Part shown: positions 25,356 to 38,872 of the stretch, piece by piece
Position numbering within the stretch: position 1 is the stretch's first letter
Layout: each line of letters opens with the position of its first letter
NCBI GenBank assembly: GCA_019914945.1
Contig: CM034103.1
Span: 2,294,001 to 2,358,000, forward strand
DNA: 64,000 bases
Source: Typha latifolia
Taxonomy: Eukaryota; Streptophyta; Magnoliopsida; Poales; Typhaceae
Direction of reading: 5' to 3'
Notes under the pieces: model-generated
Told to the model about the DNA's origin: nothing
Database searches by the model: none
What the model saw: only the letters and a program-made list of their open reading frames with translations
Translations under genes and position numbers: made by a program

Positions 25356-25381
25356 TTCACACACACACACACACACACACA
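25356..25381. repeat. (CA)n microsatellite in the RING gene 3' UTR
   Basis: About a dozen CA units start within a few bases of the RING stop codon, so they lie in its 3' UTR. Confidence 0.85.
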
Positions 25382-26246
25382 TGAAAAAAAGAATAGAAAA
25401 GGAAAGAAAAGTAAAAAAAATAAAATAGAAGATATTATATAAAAGGGTATAAGTTGCTGCTGCGTGTGAAGTTTTATCCGTGGCTGCTAGTTTCTTTTAG
25501 TATTTCTTTTCTGTATATATATGTCTATGTTTATCTTCCCTATGTTATTGATTTTTTTTCGAACATTAATATGTTCCAGAGTGGAATGGCAAATGTCATA
25601 TATTTTGTTGTTTGCTTGTTGATGGTACTCATTTTTGTTGTTTGCTTCTAGATGGTCCTCACTTCACCTGAGTAAAGAAACGGTTATAAACTCTTTCGTT
25701 ATACATATATGCAGATGGCATGTTAAAATCTACCGTTGCTTGTACAGTGTCCTTATATAGTTTTGTAGATATTTTAAATGTAGTAATATCATCCATTTGG
25801 GTGCCAAATCGGTAGTAAAACACTTTTTTTTTAAACGAACAGTAGTAAACTTATCAAGACAACTAAATTCCTTATAAAAAAAGAGAATTGGATCATGTGG
25901 TTCGTGTACTTGTAACTTAAAATTTTAACCTATTGTGAAATTGAGCCAAATCGTAGAGGTAAAATGTGATTAACTCAAAAGATATTAAAATTGTTTCTAC
26001 TTGTATTTCTTGTCATCTGCTATAACTCCTCTTTTCGATTTTTTCTCGTCTTTTGGCCACAAATTCTATTGAGCTCCAATCAACATTAACGGGCTCTAGT
26101 TTATTTTTTATAGTTATTATTTAGTTGACATATTGTGAAAGGGTGTGACAACTGACCACGCTATTCTGATACGATTAAAAGATAGATAAGATTCCATTCC
26201 ATTGCATGGCTATACACGTGTCAACCCTACTCTCTCTCTCTCTCTC

Positions 26247-26900
26247 TCAAAAGCTGAACGTACGCCGCACGCACACCACCCTCTCCGTCTCCGTCTCCCT
26301 TTCCTCCACCACCCTCCACCTACAGCTATCGCTTCTCCCCACTCTCACCACTTTCCTCTCTCTTCCCTCTCCCTCCTCTCTGAGCTCTCTCCGAACATCC
26401 AGACCCGAACCCGTTACCATATCGGAGCAGCGGCAAACGGGGCACGACCCCTTCGCCAGCAGCCACGCATCGATGCACTGTAGGTGGAACACGTGCCCGC
26501 ACCTCGGTATCACCTTCACCCTCTCCTTCTCCTCGAACTCGCTCAAGCACACCACGCAACTCCCCCCGCCGTCACCTCCCTTCCCTCCTCCCACGTAGGA
26601 GAGCACCGGGAGCGACCGGACGGCCGATGGGTCGAGCCCGTACACCGGTGCAAAGGCGTGCATCCTCGGTATTCGCACCTGCGGTTGAGTGGGTGAAGGC
26701 GGAGGATGACGGGGTGGGCGGCCGCGGAAGCCGGAGAGGAGGCGGCGGGCGTAGACGGAGAAGAAGGCGAGGAAGAAGAGGGCGAGGAGGAGGACGAAGG
26801 CGGTCATGAACATCGAGGAGGGGTTGAATCGGACCGACTCGGCCGGGTCGTAGGGCCGTGGCGGGGGAGTCATGGGGGAACTATCTAGGAGGAGCCTCAT
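26247..26900 (-). CDS. RING-H2 finger protein, ATL family
   Basis: Intronless 217-aa membrane-anchored E3 ligase. All ATL hallmarks are visible in order: one hydrophobic helix (about 32-50), a basic stretch, the GLD motif (88-90) and a RING-H2 with C115, C118, C134, H136, H139, C142, C153 and C156, including the Pro before C156 (CPVC). The tail after 160 is Arg/Glu-rich and low complexity. ATL proteins ubiquitinate membrane or defence/stress targets; the target here cannot be told. Upstream ATGs are absent, so the first one is used; the codon at position 10 is a second possible start. The coding region is much more GC-rich than its surroundings, as usual for ATL genes. It runs convergent to the RING gene on its left and divergent from the nucleotidyltransferase on its right. 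The stop lies in a short CT repeat. Confidence 0.93.
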   Translation of the reverse strand: MRLLLDSSPMTPPPRPYDPAESVRFNPSSMFMTAFVLLLALFFLAFFSVYARRLLSGFRGRPPRHPPPSPTQPQVRIPRMHAFAPVYGLDPSAVRSLPVLSYVGGGKGGDGGGSCVVCLSEFEEKERVKVIPRCGHVFHLQCIDAWLLAKGSCPVCRCSDMVTGSGLDVRRELREEGEGRERKVVRVGRSDSCRWRVVEERETETERVVCVRRTFSF

Positions 26901-27739
26901 TGGGGTTACTGTTAGTAGGGTGCATGCGAAGGTCTCGAATCGAGTAGTAGCAGCAGTAGAAGATAAGGGGGAGTGAGCTAAAGCCTAAATATGCATGTGA
27001 TGTAGTAGCCGACTTGCCCCCACTTATTTAGTAGGCAAAATATGTGGGTCCCATTTCAGATGTTTGTCTTTTATTTGGAAAGCGGTGGTTATTTCTTGGA
27101 ATGGAGGCAAAGGGCGGAGAAGAAGAAGGTGATGTACGTATATTTTAATATTGTCGCTGCGCTCGTGGACACCGAACTAATAATTATAAGAACCAATTTC
27201 TCAAGCATTTTAGTACCATTTTTGCCCTTCTCCCTCTTGATTTCCCCTGTTCTATCCCCCAGAATCGAAAACCCCTTCGGCTCACCTCCAAGAATCGAAT
27301 CCCTCGCGAACCCTAACCCTACTTGGGATCTCGCGAAGCGGGTCAGTAGATTTCCAATTCGTCTTCCGTTTATTTTCCACACCATTTCTTTTTTGAATTT
27401 TACCTCTTTGTTGGATATTCATAGTGGTTTCTTCGGGTTCATGAAAGGGGTTACTTCTGTGGAATTAATCTTTGGTTCTTCTTGTTGGATTCTGTTTCTT
27501 TGTATCTTATTCTGATAAGTCATCGGTTTCTTGGATCTGTGATTTTTTTGTTCCATTTATTTGTTGATCATTTCTTATCCTGTCCTTTGTCGTTGCAAAG
27601 AGAATAGTTATGTGATTCCCTTAGTGGTATGTTATGATTAATGGAAAGAAATTTTATGAAGCTAATGGCATTTCGTAGAAATTTTTCTTTCTTGGTTGTG
27701 ACTTTGTTGCTACTTCTACTTCGTCGCAGGCTCTCTACG
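26901..27739. other. Divergent promoter region and HESO1-like leader intron
   Basis: ATL is transcribed leftward from 26900 and the HESO1-like gene rightward. The latter's leader probably starts near 27230-27290, with a donor at about 27342 and an acceptor at 27729 just before the coding exon. The two promoters must therefore share roughly 300-400 bp. Confidence 0.55.
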
Positions 27740-30700
27740 ATGGTGTTAGATCAGAAAGGTAGAGTGTCCACAATCGATTGAAGATCCTGCAAATTATCCT
27801 TCGTACTCTTTCTTTAAGAACTATAATCTGCTCTCTTGAATCTTGATAGCTATTATCTTTACCGAGTCGATTGACAATCTTAATTTTACAGATACAACTA
27901 GAATTTAACTCCACTATAGCTACTTTTTATTTTTTGTCTTTCCTTAATCCTTATAAGGAAACCACCAGATGGATTAGTAAGTTTTTTTTAGTTTTCAGTT
28001 ACTCAGGTCATGATTGGCTACATATAAAATTTTGTAAAACTAAACAAAGGAAAGTGAGAGGTCTTCCATTTCTTTGTTGAACTCCTTGTAAACTTCTGGA
28101 AAGTATTTTTTCATATCTACAAGCTGTTTCGGGTCCATGCGAAGTTGTGAACAGAAGAAAACATTCTAAAAGATTCTGATTGAAATTTCATTTTCCAATG
28201 ATTTTTTTGTGGAAAAAATAAATCTAAAATTCCCAAATTTTGGAAGGGTATATTTTGTGATTCTGCTTATGTGTGGATTCAAACTACACAAGAACATTGT
28301 GAAAACTATCTTTCTAGAGAACGAAGTACCATATATATCACATGGAACTAGAGACACTCTTAATTTTATGACTTTCAGTTGTCACCTTTACAAGTTCTGA
28401 TATGCATATACTGTCAGAAGAGTGCTGTCTTGTTACATCTGAAAGACACTTTTTATTTGCCAACAAAATTTGAATTAGCCTACGGATGTCAAGGTTTGGT
28501 CATGTTGAAGATATTTAATTAGAAGTGACTAAAACTTTGTTTATCCCCTAAAAAGATGTGTAAATATTTCTTCTAATCTTGTGTTCACTCTTAATTTTAT
28601 GACTTTCAGCTGTCACATTTACAAGTTCTGATATGCATATACTGTCAGAAGAGTGCTGTCTTGTTACATCTGAAAGACACTTTTTATTTGCCAACAAAAT
28701 TTGAATTAGCCTACGGATGTCAAGGTTTGGTCATGTTGAAGATATTTAATTAGAAGTGACTAAAACTTTGTTTATCCCCTAAAAAGATGTGTAAATATTT
28801 CTTCTAATCTTGTGTTCATTTTCTTTTTAAATGGAACTTTATTTGCATTAAGCAAGTCTGAACTTTGTTACTGGATTCTGAAACATGAAGTAGGGTATGT
28901 TAATTCTCATGCTGTTAGATCTGTATCACTGCCTGCGGTTCATATCCATTTAGTCTTGTACTTGTTACTGCTCCTACTATTTTACTTATTTTTATAGGTC
29001 TGAGTAGGTAGCAAAAATGTGCCCTAGAATGCCCTTGCTACCCTGTTCTAAAAGTCAACTCTGTGTTGGAACGAAATACTATATGCCTTTATTTTCATGA
29101 TGTCCAATAAATGTAACATCTTTCCCTTAGAATAAGAATTTGTTGAAGATCTGAGAAACATTTAACTGAGTTCAAAGTTCCGTTAGAATTCTCAAAATCT
29201 AGTAATTTATGCTGATGTTTTTGGCATGTCAGGTGAATAAATTTTGAACTCTTTGTTCCTTTTTTAATCTTAAAACTTTAGAAAGCAACACGTTTGTTCT
29301 TTTGCTGTTGCTAATAACTTCTCTTTTCTTGTAGCACTATGCAAACGTGCATCGAAGCTAGAATTCACGGAGTCAAAAAAGATTTTGCTTGATTCTTTAT
29401 CTCTTTCAACTCTTAATGGGTTACTTATTGATGTTTATGACATTCTGCGTCCTCGGCCACTTGACTATGAGCAGAGGATAAACCTACTCCGTGTTTTTAA
29501 TATTATGGCCACTGACATCTTTGGTAATATACATATTTCTTACTAACATGAATCTTTTGCTTGGGGATGTTTTGGTCTCGTTCTTTTGATTTAAAAATAA
29601 ATGATAAAGAGTTTTATGACTCAATATGGTATCGGCTGCATTATTCAACATCTGTTTACCCTTTCAGGACAATTAAATTTCTATTCACTGTGTATCATTT
29701 TTCCCTATAGAATTTTACCTCATGTTCTTCCAGAGTTTATTTGTATAATTCGGAATAAATAAAAGATGCTAGAGGCTTCCAGTGAGGTCTATTATCTGTG
29801 TTAACCTCAAGGGACCTCCAGAAATTTTTTAGGATCACTTTTTCTAAGTAATGTTTTTTGCGACCTACAAGATTTCAAATCAAACAACAGACCTATTTCT
29901 ATTATAATCACATTCCATGCCATCACAAGGTGCTTCTGGATGGACGAATTACTAGATACAATTTCCACAACTGCAATATATAAGTTGTATGTTTGGTCAT
30001 ATCTGGACATGCTGGATTTATCTTGTATGGATGTTTAAATCTAAACTCTGCACTTAAAACAATGAATATGTATTATATGCTTATCTTATAACACCGCCTT
30101 TCAATATTTTTAGCCTCCAATACCAGGTTAGAATAGATTGAAATAGTTACCATGTTTGTGATGTAGGATTAGAATGTTGAGAGCTCTGCATTAGATTGTT
30201 CTTGTCATAACATATCGGGAAGGGGCAGTCCTTGTTGTTGTGGTAGTTGTTGATGCAATACTGAGCTGTTTCATTTTCCAGATGTTATCGGATCATTATG
30301 TATGAATTGTTGCTGAAATACTGGTGTATAGAGATGGCTGCAGTAATTCGATGTTAAGCTTATTGCCCAAATGTAAAAACACATAGACACCCGCAACTAT
30401 GTTCATAGAAATAGACTATACAGCAGTTCAACTATAAGCTGATTGTTTAAAAAATTTCCATTTCAGGGTGGTCCACTACTGTAAAACACACATGTAAGGA
30501 ACATGCATACACACCAAACAAGCCTCACCTTTTGAACTTGCCCAATTTAATTTTTTGAAAGTTTGATCTTTGTAAAGAGCTACTAGGATGCACCATTTTG
30601 CATTTGTTGTAGATGATGAAACTTCTTGCTAATAGTATGACCAATTGTTCTAGGGAAGGAACTCATTGAATTCCTGGTCTCCCAGATATTATCCTTCAAA

Positions 30701-33700
30701 AGCAGCTCTTTTTTGTTCAGCTTTTTTCACCAAGCATCTATACAAGTCCTTGTATACAGTTGTCTTGATATATCATTTGACATTTTAATTTTCTTTCTGT
30801 ATATTTAATTCTCCCATAATAGTCATATGATTCTCCGTGACTTCTTTATGTTTCACTTTGTGAGTGCTAATGTAAATTTTATAGTTTGCTTGTTTTGCAT
30901 TTTCATTCAGGTGATAAAGATGGTTTCCCCATGGTGGAGGCTTTTGGGTCTTTCGCAATGGACTTATTCACTGCTAGAAGTGATTTGGACCTGTCTGTTA
31001 ACTTTGATAGCAACACTAGTACTGAGTTTCCTCGTGATAAGAAGATTTCGGTTCTTAGGAAGTTTGCCAGAGTTTTGTATAATCATGAAAGTAATGTCTT
31101 AATTTGATGAATTTTTGTACTCATTTTTTAAAACATGGGTTTGATAACAGTAAGCCTAGAGAAAGGAATGTGGTGCTTTATGTTCTATATTTTATAGCTA
31201 CTTATTATCTTAAATATCATTATGAGCTTTTCTTGTGACCTCGTTGTCACCTCTTGCTCTAATATGTGTAGTGTAAACAATGTATATAATTTACTTTCTA
31301 TAATTTCTTCTATAATTTCTTCCTTTTTTTTCTCTTCTGATAAAATTGGAGCAATAAAAACTTTAGGAATACAATTTTTAACAACTAAGTTTCATGATCT
31401 GATCTAGAGGAATGTTTAGAAATACTTTTGTCAGATAAATGACACTGGAGTGTGTAAAATTTTTAGAGCATGTAGTAAGATTGGAAATTCTTGTAAAACT
31501 GCATGATGCTAACTTGGAGAAAAAAATTCATTTTGACTTCTTGTATAACATGTAGATGGCTAAACACCACTTAGGAATCTACTGATTATTTATTCTTAAA
31601 CAATATTTTCGCTGGTTTGGTTTCCACACAATCTGCAACACTTCTATATGATAAATTTTCATAAATCACACTTTGTTCAAACTCATTTGTTTTATTATTA
31701 AACATCGTTATTATTCTGCTTCCATGTCCTGTGTGCATCTTATTCATTCTCTGGTTGCAGGGAGAGGAAAAGTATCTGGAGTCTTACCCATCATGAGAGC
31801 TAGAGTGCCAGTTCTGAAAGTCATAGATTGTGGCACCGGAATTGAGTGTGATATCTCAGTAGAAAACAAGGATGGCATCACAAGATCCATGGTTCTCACT
31901 CTCGTTTCATCAATTGATGAAAGATTTCGGATACTAAGTTATCTGGTAATATTTGTATATTCCTTTTGACTTCATCTTAATTTCATTTTTTTTCAATATG
32001 CTGTATCTGCAACTTCATGTTGTCTTTCTTTCCTTATCTTTTTTAGCAAATTAGCTTCCTGTTCTTATTTTGTTTATGCATATATCAGAACTCATTAGAC
32101 GAATATTGTGATAACTTAGAATAAGTTGACTTAATCTAGTAAATTCCATCTTTTATTTTCCAGATGAAGTGCTGGGCGAGGGCACATAACATTAACAGCT
32201 CAAAAGATCGTACCATGAGCTCTATATCCATAATAACCTTAGTTGCTTTTCATTTGCAGGTACAAGAATTTCTTTTTTACTGTTTTTTTAATGAATAGCT
32301 CAACCATTTTCTTCATTAGATATGTCGATCTTGTAAGAAGATTCTAAACCAAAAATTAGTTGATTTGCCATGATACTTTAGAAGGATGAAGTGTAGCTAG
32401 GGTCATTCTCCTTTACTAGACTAATAGCTGCACAGAAAGTTCATAACATTTCATAGATTCTAGAAACAAGTGCTTACATTTTCATGGTGCGCATGCTTTC
32501 TTTACCAATTTGAACTTAGTGTGACTAGGAGGTTCCATTTGGTCCTTTTAAGAATGGATATTTACAGTAGTCAAGTAGTATGTTTAGAAGGGGATACTTT
32601 AAGCTGACTGTGGCAATTAAAATATCTTTCTTTGACTCTTTGGAAGTGTTATATTCTATTTTATACATTATCATAGTATTGATAAATGTAAAGTAAAGGA
32701 AAATAAATAGAAAAATTAAAGAGTTGTATCTCTTGCCTCTTTAACTTTGGAAGAACTAAAACCTCAAGAAAGCGCAAATATAAGGAGTGGTTCAATTGAC
32801 GATGTTCATCTGTCAAAATTATTTAATCTAGTGTAAAGTTCTGTCAAAATTATTTAAACTAGTGTAAAGTTTTGATCAGGTAGATTCACTATATGTCACT
32901 AGGTGTTAAGTGTTGCTGTAACTTCTCAGTTGCTTGATATAATATCTACTTTGTCTAGTTTTCTGATGATGTGTAAATTTATTTCCACTTCTATTTTTAT
33001 GCAGCACAGACCCGGAATCCTCCAATACTTCCTCCATTTTCTGTCTTGTTGAGAGGTAATTAGTCGTGAAGATAAAGAAGGATATCTGGCAGAAAGGATC
33101 TTCTAGTATTCTAAAAAGATCTTTTCTTGTACAATCAATATTATAATATTCGGATATAGATCCTTTGAAGAATTCTCATTTGCCATATAAATACTTTCAC
33201 CTTTTATTTTGGCAAATGAATTCATAATAAGATGAAATAATTCAGTTGTTAAAGACGATCATTAGAGGCCCATTTACTCCATCTCTTTTGTGTAGTCAAA
33301 GAATGAATTTGAAAAGTTCCTAGTTTGGTTGATATAATATTAATTGAATAAAAACATGTTAGAATTGCTTCTTTTCTAGCATTTCTTCTTATGGACTGTG
33401 AGAACGTTGTTCATTATACAAACATTCAGTCTTGAAAATGTAGGAGTCATTTATTGGTTTCGGAAGATTTGCCCATTTCTGCTGATTCTGCTTCTGAATT
33501 ATCACTGTGCTTCATAAGTTTATTGTGAATGTTTCATCGTAGGTAACTTGTAATGCAGTTATCATCTGTTCTTTTCTTTCTTTTTTCAGATCATAATTAA
33601 GAATTGGGATAATCAGTTTCATACCTTATGTTAATCCTCTTGTTTGAAGCAACATTCTTCCATAAAGATTCTGGTTAATCTCTTCTTCTAGATTTGCTTC

Positions 33701-36700
33701 AAAGGACCAGAACTATTTCATATGTGATGTTTCTATTGAAATAGATAAGTTCTTCAATATTGCAATTCATGAATCATGATGTTCGACTGTAAATTAGACC
33801 CAAGCCAAGACCATTTCTAATGAGCCAGAAATCTTAACAAAATATTAGCAGTTGGTTCACTTTACAGAGCAGTTTGAGCATGTTGTACAGGGAGAACAAT
33901 GCTAGCAATTTTCTTTGATCCCTTCAATAATAAACTCAAGATGCAGGGCAATCTAACAGTTGGGTTTGGGATGGTGTTGTTCTATTAGAAGTTGCTGCTG
34001 AGAAGCAAGATAGTGAGATTTTTAGGAGTTCTCTATTTGTCGCAAGTTGTGCCATGGAATAGTGTGATTGTTATAGTTAAAAACTAGGCATATGCATTTG
34101 GTTGAAAAATAGTTTGATTATTCTGTAAATGGTCAGCAAATTGGAGACAGTTTGATGTTGTATTGTTATATCTAACGACAATTAGATCTCTGTGAGGTTA
34201 GAGAGATAGATTTTAAAAGAATTGAAGCATTAGGATAAGATTACCTTGAGAACTTTGTAAGTTCTCAAATGGTAAAAATAGAATATTAGTTAATAGGAAC
34301 TTTTTTATAAAAATTAGTATCTTTCATTTTTCTTTGAGAGTTAAGAGGTCAGAAACTCCGATATTTTGGCAAGGACATATAAAGAGTTATCCCATAGGCA
34401 GATAACCCTTGACAGAAGCAATCTATTAACTGTAACTTGTAAAGGTATTTGTTGTACAGATAGAATAATGATTGATTATACATTTTGAGTAATTGGTCAT
34501 TGCGCTTCTTTTAAACACCAGTTAATTGAGGAACATATTACATTTTTTGTGATTTTTGTCTAATATCATGATTAATGAGTAACAAAGGAATGCTGTTATT
34601 TGTTGACAATGATGTGGTTATTAAATATATATGTATATTCTATGAGTTGTTTTATGGTTCTATGAGAATGTCATTCATGATCTTTAACGAGAACTTTTGT
34701 AGTTTTATCAATTTATACACCTTATATGGCATATATATGCTACAGTAGTATTACTTGTTCGAGCCACTATTTGCATCTTTAGTATATTGCTAGCTTATGT
34801 ACAATTGTTACATTTGTGGATTATGGAAAGATAAAGTCTTCTTTGCTCACTGTATGAGTTTTTCTTTGTTATGTCTTTAGCCACATCTTTATTTTCTGTC
34901 AATATTCTTCTTGACTTATTGGCTGAGATTATTTTGGATAATTTGTTGAAATTTTTTTCTTTCTTTTGTAGATGGATCAGATGCCTCAAGTATCCAGAAC
35001 AATATTCTAAGATACAGAGGCTTTGGTAGAGGAAATCAAGAGTCTGTAGCTGGATTATTTGTGGCTTTAATGAACAAAGTGAGTTTCTCTTTCTCGTGTT
35101 CCTGTAAACTTTTCCATCTAGAATTTAGTTAAGGCAAAGCTTCATGTTGACATCATTAATGAAATTTGTCCAATCGAAATTGTTGAATTAACAGAATGTT
35201 TTTAAAAGTGTCTTGACACTGATTTTTAACTGATATACAAATAGATTTAGTCGAGGAAGATGAATATCTTTGAACTTCAGAAATTTGTTGGAACTTAAGG
35301 AAACAACATTTTGGTTGACTGCTCTCTTGTTAGCTAAATTAGGGCTTATACATAAAGTGTTCAATAGGCATTTCAATAACAATTCTTTGAACAAGATAAA
35401 AGTTTTACTATCCAAACTGATTGTTTGGCTATAAGTTCGTCATTGTCCAAATCTAGTTATCCACTCTCTCTCTCTCTCCCCCTCCCCCTCTCTCTCCCCC
35501 TCCCCCTCCCCCTCCCCCTCCCCCTCCCTCCCCCTCCCTCTCCCTCCCTCTCCCTCTCCCGCTCCCTCTCCCAAAGCACCAATGTATTAAAAGGTGGTTG
35601 CAAGTGGTGGACAATCACCCCACGGCAAAGTACTTAGGTGAAAGACAGGTGCCAAGGCGTCTAGCATATTTAACGTATTAAAAATAAAACATAATCATGT
35701 ATAGTATATAATATATACTATAATATATAATATATACTAATAGAATATGTGTAAAAATTTATATAGTACATTACACCAATATACTAAATATCGTGATCAC
35801 ACTTTACAAATCAACCATATAATCATGGTTCTCAAAATTGGCCGGCCCGATCCTGACCTAAAACCAAGCTAGTGACTGGTTTCGGTCCGGGATCGACTAG
35901 TTTTCGTCATATTGGTTGAAACTAATTTTTTAAAGATTTAGATCAAATCTAAAATTAATCTGACTTAAGAAATATTAGTAACTAATATCTCTTGCATTTT
36001 TTTCAAGTTTTCATCCTATCTCTGACACACTCTCCTTCCACCCCTCCCACTTCACCAAACTCATCCGGTGAGCCCCTCCGGTTATTCCGCACTTTGATGA
36101 ACTCGGTTGAGTATTTTTCCTCATTTCACTTATCTTTCTCACTCACTGTTTAACTCTCATTTTCTATTGCTGCAGAACACCAGTGAAGAGCTCTATCTCT
36201 CTCCATCTCACTTCTATAACAGTAATTTACGAGCATATAAATTTACCAAATTCAGCTCAAAATTCATCATGGTTTTGAGTGAGTTTTTTCTATAGTTTTT
36301 AGTCTTCATATGTGAGTACTTTTTATTTTCTTATTTTTCTATTAATTTTTTTAAATTTAAAAAAAATTCATACATTTTTAATTAATATTAAAATTTTATG
36401 TAATTAGTAAATAGTCAAGTTCTATATGGCCAGGAGATAAAATCGATACAGTTGATATGACCAACATGTATCGTTTTTTCTAGCAGCCGATTTTGATTCT
36501 GATGCCGAGTCTTGGAACCTTACGTACTTCACATTATGACAAATAACATGATCAAAATTACCATAACTATAATAACAAGTTCACACCGTAACAAATAGCA
36601 TGATCAAAATTATTATAACCATTATAACAAGTTCACAACTATAACAAATAATATGATCAAAGGTTCGAAATTATGACAATCATAAAAGTTCACAACTATA

Positions 36701-38833
36701 ACAAATAACATGATCAAGACTATCAAGTTCACAATGATAACAACTTAAATGTCCTCTTCTAATCTTCTTCATAGTCTTGGAAAAGAACTTTGTTTAATAA
36801 TAAAATATCATCGGAATCTTCATCAAGCTCTAGCTCAACACCATCGTCATTATCTGATTTTTTATCCAATTGGATTAATTGCTCATTTAGAGAAATAGGA
36901 ATGTTACTAGTAGTAACTTGAATAGATCTAGTGCTCCTCCTTAATGCCAAATGTTCTTTAGCTCCTAATGCTTTTATCACTGTCTCCTAACTCCCAAGTC
37001 AATTTTTCACCTCGGAAGACCTCTTGCTCTAGAGGCTCATTATTCAACCAATCCTTTGATTATTTCTTTCTTTTGAACCTACACAATCCTTCGCTTTTTC
37101 TATTTTTCAACCCTTCATTCTCACATCAAATTGTACATAAATTAGATCATTCAACTTCTTCACTTTCAATCTAATTTTCTTTTTTAGATTAATTTAGAAA
37201 TTTCAAGTAGAGGACACCGATTTTATATACACTCCACTAATGAGCAAATAATTATAAAAATTAGAAAGTAACTAACTTAGTAACATACAAAAGAGTAAAA
37301 GAATGTGGATTTGAATTATTATGTTGGTTGAATTCATCATTATTAACTTTTCTCTTGTTAATCTTGTTAATGGTCTCCCGAAATTTTACTGACCCTTTGT
37401 ATTCATCTCCACATTTGAAATGCGGATTTGAATGGATGGATATGAGTAAAAATTCTCAACACAATTAATAATACCATCTATTACTTTAAATCACTCTTCA
37501 TTTCATGATCTCTGTAGAATTAGCAAATTTTTCAGACAGTGAAAGAAAACAAAATTTTCAGAATTCAAGACGGTGAAAGAAAACAAAATTGGGGTCGCCA
37601 GGCAATTCACTAACTAATTGGCAATCTGCATCTCACAACTGGTTAGCAATTAATTTCTCTAACATAATAGATTAACAATAATTAGCAAACTTTTCAAGAC
37701 AGTAAAAGAAAAAAATTGGGGCAATTGGCCAATTCGCAAACTAGCTAACTAAGGAAATTCACAAACTACATTTTGCAAACTAATTTTAAATTCCATTAGC
37801 ATACTGCTTAACATATTAACAGTAATTAGCAAAGTAATTAGAAAAAAATTTAGGACACTGAAAGAAAACTAATTCGAAGCAGGGAAGCATGCTTGCCATC
37901 AAGAGTGGAAGGGAAGGAGAGAGCAGGGAAGCATGCTTGTCGGTCTATTGTAGCAGGGAAATTAGAGAACATGTACTACTGTAGCAGGGAAGAAATAAAA
38001 GAAAGAGAGCCGAGAGTGAAGAGAAGATGAAAGAGAAGACTTACTATCACTTGCCCCCATGAGTGAAAGAGAGGAGAAGAAAGAGAAAGTTATCGTCGCT
38101 TGCTATTGCCGCTTGAGAGAGGAGGATCAAGAGAGGAAGAGGAGAGATCGGGTTAGGGGCTTAGGGCTCGGATCGATTGTGAGAGAGATGAGAGAGATGA
38201 GTGATTTTTTTTTTCAAAAAAAAGTGGTTAGTTATTCATTGGCATCCATTATTCGGCCCATTAGCCCAACCAGCTGCCACACCTAAGCAGGTCGCTTGGG
38301 CCGCCAAGCAACAAGGTGGCTGCAGAACACAGTTGTGGCCCGCCCACCTATAGTAGGCCGTAAACCATCCTTGTGGGGTGGCCGGTGTGTCAACTCACCA
38401 TAGCGACTGCCTGAGCGCCTTTTAAAATGCTTCAAGAACCAATGGCTATAATTTGGATAGAAGTCCATGTTAAAACTTTTTGAAAAGCATCAACACTTCT
38501 CTAACCATTAGTTATTCCTTGGGATCATAAAAAACAAATCCCTATTTGGAGAAAGATACGTACTCAACTTTTTTCAAATTGCATGAGATTTTTTGGATCT
38601 TGGGATGAACTCACTGGATAGAATCTCTTCGTTTAAAGTCTTTAACATAAAGTTTGTTCTCTAACCTCTCTCTATATGTATAGAGTATATAACAGAGGTT
38701 GAGGTTCTGAAGAAAGAAAACGATAATTTTGTTTCTTATTGTCCTGTAGCGTACATCATCTTTTTGAATGTCACACGTGATGCTTTACCATCTCAGAATA
38801 ATATCTATGGATGGGAATAAAACCTTTCTCACT

Positions 38834-38872
<39 letters not shown>

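Noticed and set aside
26202..26809. Open frames on the plus strand opposite the ATL gene
   Set aside because: They are GC-driven antisense shadows; the minus strand has the complete RING-H2 protein.
1..26900. Clustering of three ubiquitin-ligase-type genes as a functional island
   Set aside because: They belong to three unrelated families with unrelated genes between them, and such genes are very numerous in plants.
27042..27515. 157-residue open frame before the HESO1-like gene
   Set aside because: It covers the ATL upstream region, the probable leader and the leader intron; content is Phe/Leu/Ser-rich with no recognisable domain.
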